From Neisseria arctica (lineage in GTDB: Bacteria; Pseudomonadota; Gammaproteobacteria; Burkholderiales; Neisseriaceae), in NCBI RefSeq assembly GCF_022870905.1, contig NZ_CP091510.1, positions 2,108,001-2,172,000 of the forward strand: a DNA stretch of 64,000 nucleotides. The letters are read 5' to 3'. The position numbers and the translations under genes are program-made. Below the pieces are notes generated by a model. That model was not told the origin of the DNA and searched no databases. It saw nothing but the letters and a program-made list of their open reading frames with translations. Below, in pieces: positions 30,137 through 40,706 of this stretch (position 1 is the stretch's first letter; each line of letters opens with the position of its first letter).

Positions 30137-30166
30137 ATGCCGTCTGAAAATATTTTCAGACGGCAT
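30137..30166. terminator. Uptake-sequence hairpin after the minus-strand pilC
   Basis: A 14-bp stem (ATGCCGTCTGAAAA with its complement) with a 2-nt loop, 7 nt beyond the stop of the first pilC gene. Confidence 0.88.
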
Positions 30167-30172
30167 GATTAT

Positions 30173-33100
30173 TTAGAAAATCTCACGCCAAGAAATACGC
30201 CGCACACTGGTATTACACAACGGGGCCTCGATATTAAAGGTCCGCACGCCACTTTGGTCTACCATCACGGCTTTATAATCATTAGTAGCCACACAACTGT
30301 TTCTAATGGCCGGTGCTTCTGCAATAAGGCCGTCTTCGCCTGACTGACCCTGTCCGTTTACATTAATTGACGGCTGCTTGGTACTAGAAGGCGACAACAA
30401 ATTGATATCAGAGGCCGCTCCGTCTAGCCTTAAAGAAGCGGGGTAGTAACCATTCAACAAACCTGTATCCAACAACTGGATCCGTGATGACTCACCCGTA
30501 GGCGCCGATCCCGTCAGCACATTGAGCTGTAACGCTCTAGCCGCACCGCTGGTTTCGGTAGTTTCTACATAACCACACGTATAAGGAGCAGAAACCGTTG
30601 GTGTATTGCTTTTAATTACCCGCGGCCGGTAGCTTCGAGTAGTAACGAAAACCGTGTGGGTATGTACGCTCGGCGAGGTAACGATCCGCTCCGCACTCGT
30701 TTCATCCAGCATCAACACCCATCCTTTAGCTTTATCCGGCACGGCATTGTTGCTGACATAATCATACTGGTTGGCTCCGGTAGTAGCCGTCGTAAAGATT
30801 TGCTTCACCAGCTGGGACTGCCGCACGGCCGGTACTTCAGATGCTGCCGGGTCATCAAATATTCCCAACATAACCTGCTGGTAGGTATTGGTCAAATCCG
30901 ATGGGAAAATATCCGAACCACTACCCACCATCACGACATAAGTGCCATCTGCCTTGCGGAAAACTGCCGGTGCGGTAGTAATCGGTTGAGTGGCAACTTG
31001 CTTGCCGCCTGCACCTATGGTTGTTTCACCACTGTAAATTTTGACTGCTTTCCAATCTTTTGTATTTCCTTTGAGCGTAAAACGGTAAATATTGCCGCCG
31101 CTATCGCCTGCATATGCCGTATCAAAAATATTATCGGCATTGGTATCGACCAAAGTCGGTGTAGACAGTGCCGTATAATTCCGATCAAAACCATTGGCAA
31201 TCGTATAAGCACCGCTAACCGGAATGGTTTTAATCAACTTGCCGCTACTGCTGTCACTTACTGTCGAGAAACCACTGCTACCGAATTCTTGAGCTAAGAT
31301 GTCATAAATATATAAAGTTGGCGTTCCATCATGCGGAACAGCCGTATTTTTTGCCTCATAACCATTGGCTAAAAATAAATAATTGCGTACGCCTTTTGTA
31401 ATATCAGGTTTATTATTGACCACATCCAACCATTCGGTAGCTACTAAGCCAATACGAGGCGTACTGATGGTATAACCCAGTTTATTCGACGCACTCTTAT
31501 TCGTTTCAAAAACCGGCACAGAAGTCTGCCAAGCAGCATTATCAGCATCTAATCCGACATTTACCAAGCTATTTCTACGGTCTTTCCCCGCGATATTAAC
31601 CACATATGCCCCACGCGCTCCCTGCCCCAATGCCGCGGCTAAGAAAGTTTGCTGTGCAGCTCCTGCTGTAGCCGAAGTAGTACGGTATTCCATACCGCCG
31701 TTATGCAGGTACAAATGCGGTTGCGCGGTTGAGCTTCCGTAGCCTGTAGTTGCAATTTCCGGCAAGGCTTTGGCAATAGTATCGCTGCCGTCGGTACTTT
31801 CCCGCTGCATAGCTGCAGGCATATAGTTTAAGGCTAATTGATAAGGGTAATCCGTATTACCGGTATATTTAAATGCATAGAGCATACCATCGTTAGCAGC
31901 GGTTACCATATAACGCTTTTGACCCTGGCCATTATCAAGCATATTCAATATCGGCGCACCGATCACGTCAGCCATCATGCGGGCATTATCCCCCGGCAAA
32001 TCAGTACGCACACGGTAAGAGGCAACCGTTCGCTGTGCCGGATCAGGCAAACGAGCCGTTACCGCACTCTCAATCGCCGTATCAGATTGATTAACCGGTC
32101 TCTTCAACCAAGGAATCAATCCCACTGTAGTCTCTATATCGGTTTTCAGCCCATAAAGCTGCCGGTTGGTTTGGTCAATATTAACTACATTGTTACCGTC
32201 ATTGACCAAAATAGTTCGTGCTGAATAATCCGGCACTTTTTCTTCATCGGAGCCCGTCTGCAAACTACGGAAAAGCAACCTGCTGCTCCATAACCCGCTA
32301 TCGAGCGTGAGATAAGCAGCATAATTGCTCAAAGGGCTATCCTGCATTGACATTGAGGCGGTCGGTGAAGAAGTAGATATGCTTTGGCCGCTGGCATTGA
32401 CCCTTGGTTCCTGCTTCTTAATCTCCGCCATAATATTATCAAATGCCTGTGTCAGTGCAGCCTGCGAAGAAGCATTGTAATAACCCGGCACGCCCATCTT
32501 TTCAGATGCGGTCACTTGCGTAGACAATGGAGTAGTGTTTATATCTCGCTCATAGCCCGCTGGAGACAATGCCGAAGAAGTTGCCAAGAAATAATGGGCA
32601 TTACCGCTCAATGTGGACGGGTCAGCAAATGAAATCGAATAAGTTTGAATAACCTGCTTGGGAAAAAGAGTATTGTTCCAAGAGCGCCCCTCTCTATCCA
32701 CGCCTTGAGTTTTCGCATCCTTAACTGCCAAGATATGACTGAAATAAGAAACTCCATCCTTATAGTTCAACGCATAGGTGTTATTATCAGTTACAGAATA
32801 ACCAGTATTTTTGGTAAAGAAGCGCCCATCCTTATTGATTCGCAAACTATCATTTGTATTCAAAGGGCTTGTAATATCATAGCCATTACTGGCCGTTCCT
32901 ACATTATCATAAGTAGAAGCCGACCAAGTTTGCGTTAACACTGGCGTAGGCCATGGCCTCAAGGAATTTTGTATGATGCTGGCAGCATTCGCAGCACCAA
33001 AAGAATAATTAGATCTTTGAATAGCCGTCTGATCACCACAAAAGTGACGTGCCCGCCACGGATAACCATTCTCCCAACTCGCACAATAATTACTTGGCAA

Positions 33101-33718
33101 GCCTCCAAAATAAGTACTTAAAGTACGCCCATCCCTCAAACGATAATCATTCAGCTTGTTGCGAATAGCTTGCCAAGTGTTCTGACCGGTTTCACCATCA
33201 GACATCAAAACGATATAGCTCCGCTGGCAGCTGTATTCAATACCATCAATCGCTATTTTTGCCGCATCTAAATAACGGCTCGTCATGGGAGTACCATAGT
33301 TAGTCGTATTGATACTACCCAACAAACTGCTGATACGCGCCCCGGTTGTATAACCGCCATTAATCGCACTGTCTATACTACTGACTCCGGGCACCGTCAC
33401 CATCGACCAGTTAAAATCATTGTTATAACGAGAAATAATAGACTGTAAAGAGGATTTTGCCGCTGCCAACCGAGTCTCTCCGGTAGGCATGGCCTGCCCC
33501 ATCGTATTAGAGGTATCGAAAATAAAGAGGAAATTTGGTTTTGGCGGATTTTCATTAACGAACCGCGCAACACTACCATCTACACTAAACGGCCGTTCGG
33601 CAAAAGGTGATACTGGTGCGGCCGCCCAAGTAGGCAAAGCAGCCCCTATCCCCAACACCAACCAATATAATTTTTTCAACGGTAGTGCTGGCTTTAAATC
33701 CATAGATTGACGGTTCAT
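30173..33718 (-). CDS. pilC: PilC/PilY1-family type IV pilus tip adhesin, copy 1
   Basis: PilC proteins sit at the pilus tip or outer membrane, counter pilus retraction and mediate adhesion and transformation. The 1181-residue product has a signal peptide (KLYWLVLGIGAALPTWA). A von Willebrand A-like region near residues 60-280 starts FLFIFDTSNTMG, and the C-terminal beta-propeller includes VTAANDGMLYAF. A calcium-site loop DTNADNIFDTAYAGD lies near residue 855, and the C-terminus RRISWREIF is typical of PilC. The metal-site motif is DTSNT rather than the canonical DxSxS. No poly-G tract is visible in the signal-peptide region. It diverges from a second pilC. Confidence 0.93.
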   Translation of the reverse strand: MNRQSMDLKPALPLKKLYWLVLGIGAALPTWAAAPVSPFAERPFSVDGSVARFVNENPPKPNFLFIFDTSNTMGQAMPTGETRLAAAKSSLQSIISRYNNDFNWSMVTVPGVSSIDSAINGGYTTGARISSLLGSINTTNYGTPMTSRYLDAAKIAIDGIEYSCQRSYIVLMSDGETGQNTWQAIRNKLNDYRLRDGRTLSTYFGGLPSNYCASWENGYPWRARHFCGDQTAIQRSNYSFGAANAASIIQNSLRPWPTPVLTQTWSASTYDNVGTASNGYDITSPLNTNDSLRINKDGRFFTKNTGYSVTDNNTYALNYKDGVSYFSHILAVKDAKTQGVDREGRSWNNTLFPKQVIQTYSISFADPSTLSGNAHYFLATSSALSPAGYERDINTTPLSTQVTASEKMGVPGYYNASSQAALTQAFDNIMAEIKKQEPRVNASGQSISTSSPTASMSMQDSPLSNYAAYLTLDSGLWSSRLLFRSLQTGSDEEKVPDYSARTILVNDGNNVVNIDQTNRQLYGLKTDIETTVGLIPWLKRPVNQSDTAIESAVTARLPDPAQRTVASYRVRTDLPGDNARMMADVIGAPILNMLDNGQGQKRYMVTAANDGMLYAFKYTGNTDYPYQLALNYMPAAMQRESTDGSDTIAKALPEIATTGYGSSTAQPHLYLHNGGMEYRTTSATAGAAQQTFLAAALGQGARGAYVVNIAGKDRRNSLVNVGLDADNAAWQTSVPVFETNKSASNKLGYTISTPRIGLVATEWLDVVNNKPDITKGVRNYLFLANGYEAKNTAVPHDGTPTLYIYDILAQEFGSSGFSTVSDSSSGKLIKTIPVSGAYTIANGFDRNYTALSTPTLVDTNADNIFDTAYAGDSGGNIYRFTLKGNTKDWKAVKIYSGETTIGAGGKQVATQPITTAPAVFRKADGTYVVMVGSGSDIFPSDLTNTYQQVMLGIFDDPAASEVPAVRQSQLVKQIFTTATTGANQYDYVSNNAVPDKAKGWVLMLDETSAERIVTSPSVHTHTVFVTTRSYRPRVIKSNTPTVSAPYTCGYVETTETSGAARALQLNVLTGSAPTGESSRIQLLDTGLLNGYYPASLRLDGAASDINLLSPSSTKQPSINVNGQGQSGEDGLIAEAPAIRNSCVATNDYKAVMVDQSGVRTFNIEAPLCNTSVRRISWREIF

Positions 33719-34108
33719 CTCAAGCTTCTTCCCTGGTAATGTGTAACGCCGTTATTCAAAATATTTATACCCTGTATCACTATCACAGTCTTCTCCGGCA
33801 TCACATCATTTTAAGCATTATGATTAGCTTTCGGATTATACCGCATCCTTAAACATTCCAATCAGCCCCAAATGATAAAAACCAATATAAATTACAACAG
33901 CATATAATCTAAATATTATTCAATTTGACTATTTTTGTTAAAAAAAAGCATCAATTACAATAACCTTTCATCTAAAATTAATACCGTCTATCTAACACAA
34001 AATGAAACTATACGTATACTTATTGTATCGTTACATAATAGAGACAAAAAAATTAATAATATTAACAATTGGCTGCCTCACTCAACCCGCAGCCAGGAAA
34101 CATTACGT
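33719..34108. other. Shared intergenic region of the two divergent pilC genes
   Basis: About 390 nt, AT-rich, no uptake sequence. An open frame runs into the plus-strand pilC from 33935, but that part lacks homology and the ATG at 34109 has its own ribosome site. Both pilC promoters must lie here; none is clear enough to call. Confidence 0.5.
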
Positions 34109-37100
34109 ATGAAAATCCTATCTCCCCCTCTTGCACTCAAGCCGCAAGTTCTTTTCTGCTGCTTAGCTTTCTGTTCATTCTACCAATATAGTAAAGCCGC
34201 AGATTCATTTGCAGAAACTCCGTTACATCTACAAAATCAAAGTACGACCAGCTATAACAACTACCCAAAGCCTAAAGTCATGTTCTTAATTGATGACTCA
34301 GGCAGTATGGCGTGGATTCCAGGTGAAAATCGAACCCCTAGGTATGCAAACGAAAAGTCTCGCCTAACTATTGTTCAATCAGCCTTGTCTGCTGTATTAG
34401 GCCAATATCAAAATAATGTACAGTGGGGAATGCAAACACTTAATAAAAGCACGAACCCAAATGCAAACTTAAGTGGGTATACGACTAATTACCAAACGGT
34501 AACCTCTCTTATTCAAAATATCCAGCCTTCTGGAGGAACACCCACAACATCACGTTATTACGAAGTATCAAAAATTGTACGAGATGCTACCCAATATCGT
34601 TGCGACAAAAACTTTATTGTTTTGCTATCTGATGGTGATGCAAATGGTAGTTGGATCACAAACACTTGGAATTCCAATGGCTATGGGGAATATTATCCAG
34701 TCTCTCCTTATCCTTACTTTCCAAACAATAAAGTTAGCGATAACTATTTTGGTTCAAGGACAGGCGGTAGCCTCAAATATAGCTATACATATTTAGGTAA
34801 TTCAAGATTAAGCACGGAAATCTGGGATACTATTTTTGACCGTAATGATGGCTTAAGCTGGTTTAGCAAGACATTAGCTACCAAGGATTACAAGACTACC
34901 GGCGTAGATGCCACAGGGAAAAACTGGAACGGGGCTCCGAATGACCCCAAAGATAGCTCCGGGAATAGTATTTTTGCCAAACAACTTGTTCAAACTTTTA
35001 CGGTTGGCTTTGGTTCAGGCATTAGTGCCGCCGGTAAGCAATATCTGCAAAAAGGTGCCAGCAAAAATGAATACTATTTTGCAGCGGACAATGCCGAAAG
35101 TTTAACGGCCTCTTTCAAAAACATTTTTGACACCATTGCCAACGAAAGTATTGTTAACCCAGTATCCGCTTATGGCACAGTGGCACCGGCGGTTATTGGT
35201 AATGCCGTACCCGATATGGCAGCTTTAGTGCAACTTGATACTGGTTCTTGGAGTAGCCAACTGTTCTTTTATGATACTGATACATCCGGAAACGTCAATA
35301 CGAGTACAGCACCTAAACAACCGTCTTACACCAACCGCCGTGTCATCATGAACACGGGTTCAGCTAATGTTTGGGCGGACCAACCCAATAACATATCTGG
35401 CCTAGATAACCGCTTTTTCGATCTCTCCGGTGGCACGCCCGTAGATCAAGATGAATGGAAATCAACCCTACTCCCTTGGACAGTTCGCAGTAGCGATGAC
35501 AACCTTATTAAATCCAATGCTGCATCAAAAAAATATACTGTTCCTTACCGCTTACGGGAAACTACCCGTCGTAATTTAGGGGATATTCTTGATAGCCCCG
35601 TATTAACCATCGGCCCTCAAACAGGCGGACGGCAGAAATTTTTAGTTACCTCTGCCAATGATGGTATGGTACACCTGTTTAAAAGTGATAATAATACAGC
35701 CGCCACTAATCCGTACGACTTAAAACTCAGTTATATCCCCGCAGCAATGGAGCGCGATAGCAACAATGGAGGTAGCACCTTAGGCAAAACATTAAAAGAG
35801 CTGGCACATGAAGAATATGGTAAAAATGACCAGCACCCACACCGTTATATGGTTAACGGCGGTTTTGTATTACGCCAAACTCCCGAAGGCAACAAATCCA
35901 AGGGGCAACAAATCTTTATGGCTGGTGCTTTGGGACAAGGCGGTCGCGGTGCATATGCCTTAAATATAGGTGGTATAAACCGAACCAATGGCCAACCTCT
36001 TGCATTAGATACAAATCAAAGTACATGGCTAAACGATGTACCCTTATTTGAAACCCCTAAAGGTACAAATAATACCTTGGGTTATACCATTGGTACACCA
36101 CAAATTGGTCGCGTATCAATTTCACGTACAAACAATACCGTAGACTTTGAAAAAAATATACGTTATGCAACCTTCTTAGCCAGCGGCTACCGAAGTAGGA
36201 ATGCTGCAACTGATAATAATGAAACCGCACTATACGTATACGACACCTTAGGACAAGAGGCATCAAGCGGTACAAAAGCCAATGATAGTGTACCCGGTAA
36301 GTTGTTAGCGAAAATCAATGTGCCAAATGGCAAAGGTGGTTTATCTTCTCCAACTCTGGTAGACATTGATTTCGACGGTATTATTGATATTGCCTATGCA
36401 GGTGACTACGGTGGCAATATGTATCGGTTTGACCTACGCAATGCTACACCTAGCGAATGGAATGTAACCCGTATTTATGAGGGGTCCCCCACTCAACCGA
36501 TTGTTGCTGCACCAGCCGTATCACGCCGCTCACAAGGCAACTATGTCGTTATTTTCGGAACTGGTAGCGATATATACAGTAGTGACTTAAGCAATACGGC
36601 ACAGCAAGCGGTATATGGTATTTTTGATGATGTCAGTACTTACCCCGCTACTGACATCACAGAAGTGGCTAAATATTCAGATGACACTTCAAAAATCCAA
36701 GTTCAAACCATTACAACTGCACAACAAAATAATGCAGACTACCGCTTCCTGAGCAATAATCCGGTTAATGATACCCATAAAGGTTGGAAAATAGCGTTGC
36801 CTGAAACTGGGGAACGAGTAGTAATAAAACCAACTATGATTTTGCGGACTGCCATGATCAGCACGCGTATCTATAAAACTGGACCATCTATTTCTTCGAA
36901 TAGCGGCTCGATGGATGTTTGCCAACCTACAACCACGTCGGTTTCTACACAAAGTGCAAGCTGGATTATGGGTATCAATGCTGCTACTGGTGGTGCACTT
37001 ACTTCTAAAGATGCCCGCTTGGATTTCCGCTTCATCCAAAAAGATGCTAAAAGCGGTATCGAATATTATGCCAACGGTCTTCGTCAAAATGGTATTCTGA

Positions 37101-37372
37101 GCTTCAGCTATATTGATATGGCTAAAGCACAAAAAGGATTAGCTGTAACCGATGATGGAGATAGCGGCGGTAGTGGCACTGATTTGGAACTGGGCGAACG
37201 TTCAAAAATACCTAAAAACTCCTGCTTTACCGGTAATGCCACCCGTTTCATTAGTGGCCTAACAAGTAAACAAGAAAACTCTTCCGATGCTCCGGAAACC
37301 TCTACTCTCGGTATCAGCGGTCCCCTTTGCAGTGCAAAAATTAAACGCTTAAGCTGGAGGGAAATTTTTTAA
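34109..37372 (+). CDS. pilC: PilC/PilY1-family type IV pilus tip adhesin, copy 2
   Basis: A 1087-residue paralogue of the minus-strand pilC. The ATG at 34109 is preceded by CCAGGAAA and starts a signal peptide (LLFCCLAFCSFYQYSKAA-like segment near residues 14-32). The VWA domain carries an intact metal-site motif, VMFLIDDSGSM (about residues 60-70). The propeller part has VTSANDGMVHLF, a calcium loop DIDFDGIIDIAYAGD near residue 752, and the C-terminus IKRLSWREIF. It is more AT-rich than copy 1 and clearly divergent from it, so the pair is not a recent duplicate. Confidence 0.93.
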   Translation: MKILSPPLALKPQVLFCCLAFCSFYQYSKAADSFAETPLHLQNQSTTSYNNYPKPKVMFLIDDSGSMAWIPGENRTPRYANEKSRLTIVQSALSAVLGQYQNNVQWGMQTLNKSTNPNANLSGYTTNYQTVTSLIQNIQPSGGTPTTSRYYEVSKIVRDATQYRCDKNFIVLLSDGDANGSWITNTWNSNGYGEYYPVSPYPYFPNNKVSDNYFGSRTGGSLKYSYTYLGNSRLSTEIWDTIFDRNDGLSWFSKTLATKDYKTTGVDATGKNWNGAPNDPKDSSGNSIFAKQLVQTFTVGFGSGISAAGKQYLQKGASKNEYYFAADNAESLTASFKNIFDTIANESIVNPVSAYGTVAPAVIGNAVPDMAALVQLDTGSWSSQLFFYDTDTSGNVNTSTAPKQPSYTNRRVIMNTGSANVWADQPNNISGLDNRFFDLSGGTPVDQDEWKSTLLPWTVRSSDDNLIKSNAASKKYTVPYRLRETTRRNLGDILDSPVLTIGPQTGGRQKFLVTSANDGMVHLFKSDNNTAATNPYDLKLSYIPAAMERDSNNGGSTLGKTLKELAHEEYGKNDQHPHRYMVNGGFVLRQTPEGNKSKGQQIFMAGALGQGGRGAYALNIGGINRTNGQPLALDTNQSTWLNDVPLFETPKGTNNTLGYTIGTPQIGRVSISRTNNTVDFEKNIRYATFLASGYRSRNAATDNNETALYVYDTLGQEASSGTKANDSVPGKLLAKINVPNGKGGLSSPTLVDIDFDGIIDIAYAGDYGGNMYRFDLRNATPSEWNVTRIYEGSPTQPIVAAPAVSRRSQGNYVVIFGTGSDIYSSDLSNTAQQAVYGIFDDVSTYPATDITEVAKYSDDTSKIQVQTITTAQQNNADYRFLSNNPVNDTHKGWKIALPETGERVVIKPTMILRTAMISTRIYKTGPSISSNSGSMDVCQPTTTSVSTQSASWIMGINAATGGALTSKDARLDFRFIQKDAKSGIEYYANGLRQNGILSFSYIDMAKAQKGLAVTDDGDSGGSGTDLELGERSKIPKNSCFTGNATRFISGLTSKQENSSDAPETSTLGISGPLCSAKIKRLSWREIF

Positions 37373-37386
37373 CGATAAACCTACAT

Positions 37387-37421
37387 AAATATGCCGTCTG
37401 AATTTTTCAGACGGCATATTT
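37387..37421. terminator. Bidirectional uptake-sequence terminator between pilC and speA
   Basis: A 16-bp stem (AAATATGCCGTCTGAA with its complement) and 3-nt loop, placed between two convergent genes, 14 nt after the pilC stop and 24 nt from the speA stop. Confidence 0.92.
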
Positions 37422-37444
37422 TATATTTTGGCAAAAAGAGTTAA

Positions 37445-39343
37445 CTACAAAGATTCTTCCAAACTTAAATACGAACTTTGTTTCAAACCACGGCAAAACT
37501 CTGCAAAATAACGGTTATGTTCCACTTTATTCAAACCCGCCAAGCGTGACTTTTCCTCAATCCGGTTCAACACTTCCTCCGGAGACAAATGTACATAACG
37601 CAACATATCTTCAATAGTATCATGCTCCTCCATACCGCCAAATTCAACTTGCCCATTATCGCGTACATACACATTTACCGAATCAGTATCGCCAAACAGA
37701 TTATGCATATCTCCTAAAATTTCCTGATATGCTCCTACCATGAACACCCCTAAAAGGTAAGGCTCACCATCTTTAAGTTTGTGAACAGGCATACTGGACT
37801 CAATACTCTGCTGATCAACATACTGGCTAACTTTGCCATCTGAATCACAAGTCAAATCTTGGAGAACAGCTCTTCTTAATGGTTTTTCGTCCAATCTGTG
37901 GATAGGCATAATTGGTAAAACTTGGCCAATGGCCCAGGTATCAGGTAAGCTTTGAAATACTGAAAAATTACAGAAATATTTATCTGCTAACTTATCAGTT
38001 AAATCATCATATACTTGCCTCTGAGAACGTTGGCTAGCTTGGAGCTGACTCTTCAGACGGCGGCATAACACAGAATGTAGCTGCTCGGCTAAAGCTTTCT
38101 CTTTCAGTGAAACTTTACCTTCAAGATATTGCTCTGTTACCTCAGTCAGATAATGGCTAATACGATAATAGGTTTCAGTTACCATTTCACTGTCAGTGAT
38201 ATCCAAATAGCCAATCAATTTTTTAGTAGCAAAAGACAAATTCTCTTCATCATCGATTACCGGAATTTGATCAGGCAAGCTTTCAACATCCGTTACATTC
38301 ATCACTAAAACAGCGTGATGAGCTGTCATTGCACGTCCAGATTCTGAAAAAATATGTGGGTGAGGAATCCCTGCCTCATTACAATATTCGGCCAACATAG
38401 AAACAATTACATGAGAATATTCGCCCATATCATAATTGATCGAGCTGGCATTACGTGAATGCGTACCATCGTAATCAACACCTAGCCCCCCACCAACATC
38501 AACATATTCGATAGACAAACCCAAAGCACGCAGTTCAGCAAAATAACGTACAGCCTCCTTAAATCCCATCCGATAATCAGCAATATTGGAAATTTGCGAT
38601 CCCATATGGAAATGCATTAATTTAACCGTATCCGCTAAACCTGCTTGATTTAATTTCTCAACTGCGGAAATCAATTGAGCTGCAGAAAGTCCGAATTTCC
38701 CCTTATCACCACCAGTATCGGCCCATTTACTGGATGCTAATGATGACAACCGTACTCTTAGACCTAAATTTGCTTTGATACCCAAGTTCTTAGACTCTTC
38801 GATGACCAAATCTACTTCAGACTCTTTTTCAATAACAATAAACACTTGGTGACCCAAGCGCTGCCCCATTAATGCCAATCGAATAAAATCACGATCTTTG
38901 TAGCCGTTACAAACAACCACTCCGCCTTTAGGTGCAAAAGCCAGCACAATCATCAATTCAGGCTTCGAACCCGCCTCTAAACCTATCGAAACTTGATCAT
39001 CCTTTGGAACGATAATGTTCTTAACTACCGATTCTTGTTGATTTACCTTAATTGGATAAATAGCAGTATAAGTACCTGTATATTCATTTTTACGGATAGA
39101 ACGATTAAAAGCTGCACACAAACGTGCTACACGATCTTGCAAAATATCAGGAAAGCGAAACAACATTGGTAAGTCCTGCCCACGGACACTCAGACTACCT
39201 ACCAAATCATACAAGCTTACTTCTACCTCACTATTGTCATTTGGTCGAACCATTACTTTTCCGTCTTCACTTACAGAAAAATAACGATCCCCCCAGTGAC
39301 GGATTCCATACAAACCTGCACTGTCTGCTGCTGTCCAAGTCAT
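37445..39343 (-). CDS. speA: Biosynthetic arginine decarboxylase
   Basis: SpeA converts arginine to agmatine, the first step of one putrescine route. The 632-residue PLP enzyme has the cofactor lysine in [12 protein letters not shown] (K99), the [14 protein letters not shown] segment, the phosphate loop [26 protein letters not shown], and the C-terminal [19 protein letters not shown]. Length and motifs fit the SpeA family rather than the smaller degradative ADC. No speB is adjacent. Confidence 0.96.
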   Translation of the reverse strand: MTWTAADSAGLYGIRHWGDRYFSVSEDGKVMVRPNDNSEVEVSLYDLVGSLSVRGQDLPMLFRFPDILQDRVARLCAAFNRSIRKNEYTGTYTAIYPIKVNQQESVVKNIIVPKDDQVSIGLEAGSKPELMIVLAFAPKGGVVVCNGYKDRDFIRLALMGQRLGHQVFIVIEKESEVDLVIEESKNLGIKANLGLRVRLSSLASSKWADTGGDKGKFGLSAAQLISAVEKLNQAGLADTVKLMHFHMGSQISNIADYRMGFKEAVRYFAELRALGLSIEYVDVGGGLGVDYDGTHSRNASSINYDMGEYSHVIVSMLAEYCNEAGIPHPHIFSESGRAMTAHHAVLVMNVTDVESLPDQIPVIDDEENLSFATKKLIGYLDITDSEMVTETYYRISHYLTEVTEQYLEGKVSLKEKALAEQLHSVLCRRLKSQLQASQRSQRQVYDDLTDKLADKYFCNFSVFQSLPDTWAIGQVLPIMPIHRLDEKPLRRAVLQDLTCDSDGKVSQYVDQQSIESSMPVHKLKDGEPYLLGVFMVGAYQEILGDMHNLFGDTDSVNVYVRDNGQVEFGGMEEHDTIEDMLRYVHLSPEEVLNRIEEKSRLAGLNKVEHNRYFAEFCRGLKQSSYLSLEESL

Positions 39344-39494
39344 TTCACTTACCTCATTAAGTTACTATTTAGCGAGCTTATCATAACATAGGATTTTGCC
39401 TAAATTAGGTCCTCTTTCCATCAATATGATTAATGCTCCTTAAAATAAAAGTTAATTTTCTCTTTAATAAATTAACCATATTTTTAATTTAGTA
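39344..39494. other. AT-rich spacer before the IS relic
   Basis: Start of a long AT-rich stretch running to about 41320. No gene recognised between speA and the IS1016 end. Confidence 0.5.
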
Positions 39495-40135
39495 ACTATC
39501 CTAGATAACTAAAGTTATTTAAAAAATTTAAAATAATCCTGATAAAAAGCCAATTAAGCCGATACAAGCAAACCAAATTGATTGAACTGTTCATTGCAAG
39601 AACAACAGCCCAAATCTTCGCAGAATTAGTAGGTGTAAACCGCAATACTGCTACTTATTACTTTCTCCATCTAAGACTACTATTTTGTCAAAACAGCCTG
39701 CATTTGGAAATACTTAACAAAGAAATCAAAGCTATTTCGGCAGCCGACGTAAAAGAAAACACGGACGCGGTACAAGCAGGGAAAATCCCAGTATTCGGAC
39801 TGTTGAAAAGTAATAGTAAATTTATACCGTCTAGGTCTGACAGCATTATCCATACTGACTACTATAAAAGTTATGATGTTTTAGATGTCAGTGAGTTTAG
39901 TCACTACCGTATCAACCACCATACACATTATTCCGAAAGCAAAGCCACATCAACAGAATTGAGAGCCTTTGGAATCAAGCAAAGTACTATTTTCGGAAGT
40001 TTAACAGTATGCCGAAGAGTCATTTCGAGCTATATTTAAAGGAGTAAGAATGAAGCTTACAGTGAAATAAAATCTCAATTATCCATTCTAGAAAAATGAG
40101 CAATAGATTGTTTATCTTAGTTATCTAGAACATCC
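39495..40135 (+). mobile_element. Decayed IS1016-type insertion sequence (IS1595 family)
   Basis: The ends are imperfect inverted repeats: ATCCTAGATAACTAAAG on the left (about 39498-39514) and CTTAGTTATCTAGAAC on the right (about 40116-40131). They are close to the IS1016 terminus CCTAGATAACTAGG as I recall it. The enclosed transposase gene is inactivated. About 640 nt, near the usual 700 nt. Confidence 0.75.
39539..40106 (+). pseudogene. IS1016 transposase pseudogene
   Basis: Recognisable pieces in order: SQLSRYKQTKLIELF, AELVGVNRNTATYYF, KIPVFGLLK, HTDYYKSYDVLDVSEFSHYR, then after a frameshift PKSHFELYLKE, an in-frame stop, and EIKSQLSIL. These match the IS1016 transposase order. The ATG is lost (CTG at 39539), the catalytic segment around EVDESYFGG is deleted or scrambled, and the later part is frameshifted, so it cannot be functional. 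A 153-codon open piece spans 39578-40039. Confidence 0.85.
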
Positions 40136-40647
40136 CTTAATTTAATATCTTATAAAATCTTTATTAATTTGTCTAAAAAATTTATATACTAATAAATATA
40201 TCTATTATTTTTAATAGTCTTAGATCAAAATCAGTCTACCTGTTGCATTAAATTTTGTTTAATAGCCTTATTTCTATAAAAAATTAAATATCTAAAAAAT
40301 TATTAAAATTCATATAAAAATTAATAGCAACTCTCAATATTTTACTATCTATGCTTTAAAAAATTTCAATATAACTCAAGTAAAAGAATAAAATAATAAT
40401 ATCTTTAAATCTATTTATATACAAATCAATCAAGTAAACTAAATTTACTTAAAAAATTTGTATCTTTCAATAGTAATATTCTATCAATTTTTAAAAATTA
40501 TTTACAGTATGAAATTTTTTTATTCGAAATTTTAGACTAAATCTATTTTACTTTGAAAATATATAGTTTTTATAAAATTTTCTAACTATTCTAAAAAAAT
40601 AGAGGTGTATTAAAAGCTTAATATATTTCATTACTACGATTAAAGAA
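40136..40647. other. Very AT-rich non-coding stretch
   Basis: About 510 nt of almost pure AT sequence with no ORF longer than a few dozen codons and no recognisable element. It may be degraded sequence or an insertion-tolerant spacer. Confidence 0.6.
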
Positions 40648-40673
40648 ATGCCATATGATAAATCATATGGCAT
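40648..40673 (-). terminator. Palindromic hairpin after comEA
   Basis: A perfect 12-bp stem (ATGCCATATGAT with ATCATATGGCAT) and 2-nt loop, 34 nt past the comEA stop on the minus strand. It is probably the terminator, although the T-run is short. Confidence 0.65.
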
Positions 40674-40706
40674 AAAAGTATATTTGACAGCAAAATTTTA
40701 ACCAAC

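Noticed and set aside
29949..30176. Two overlapping short frames upstream of carA
   Set aside because: Both are built on uptake-sequence and terminator DNA; neither has a ribosome site or homology.
33935..34108. N-terminal extension of the plus-strand pilC
   Set aside because: The extension is Asn/Ile-rich without homology, and the downstream ATG has a ribosome site directly followed by a signal peptide.
33500..34300. Phase-variable homopolymer tract in pilC
   Set aside because: No poly-G or poly-C tract occurs in either signal-peptide region; only short A runs are present.
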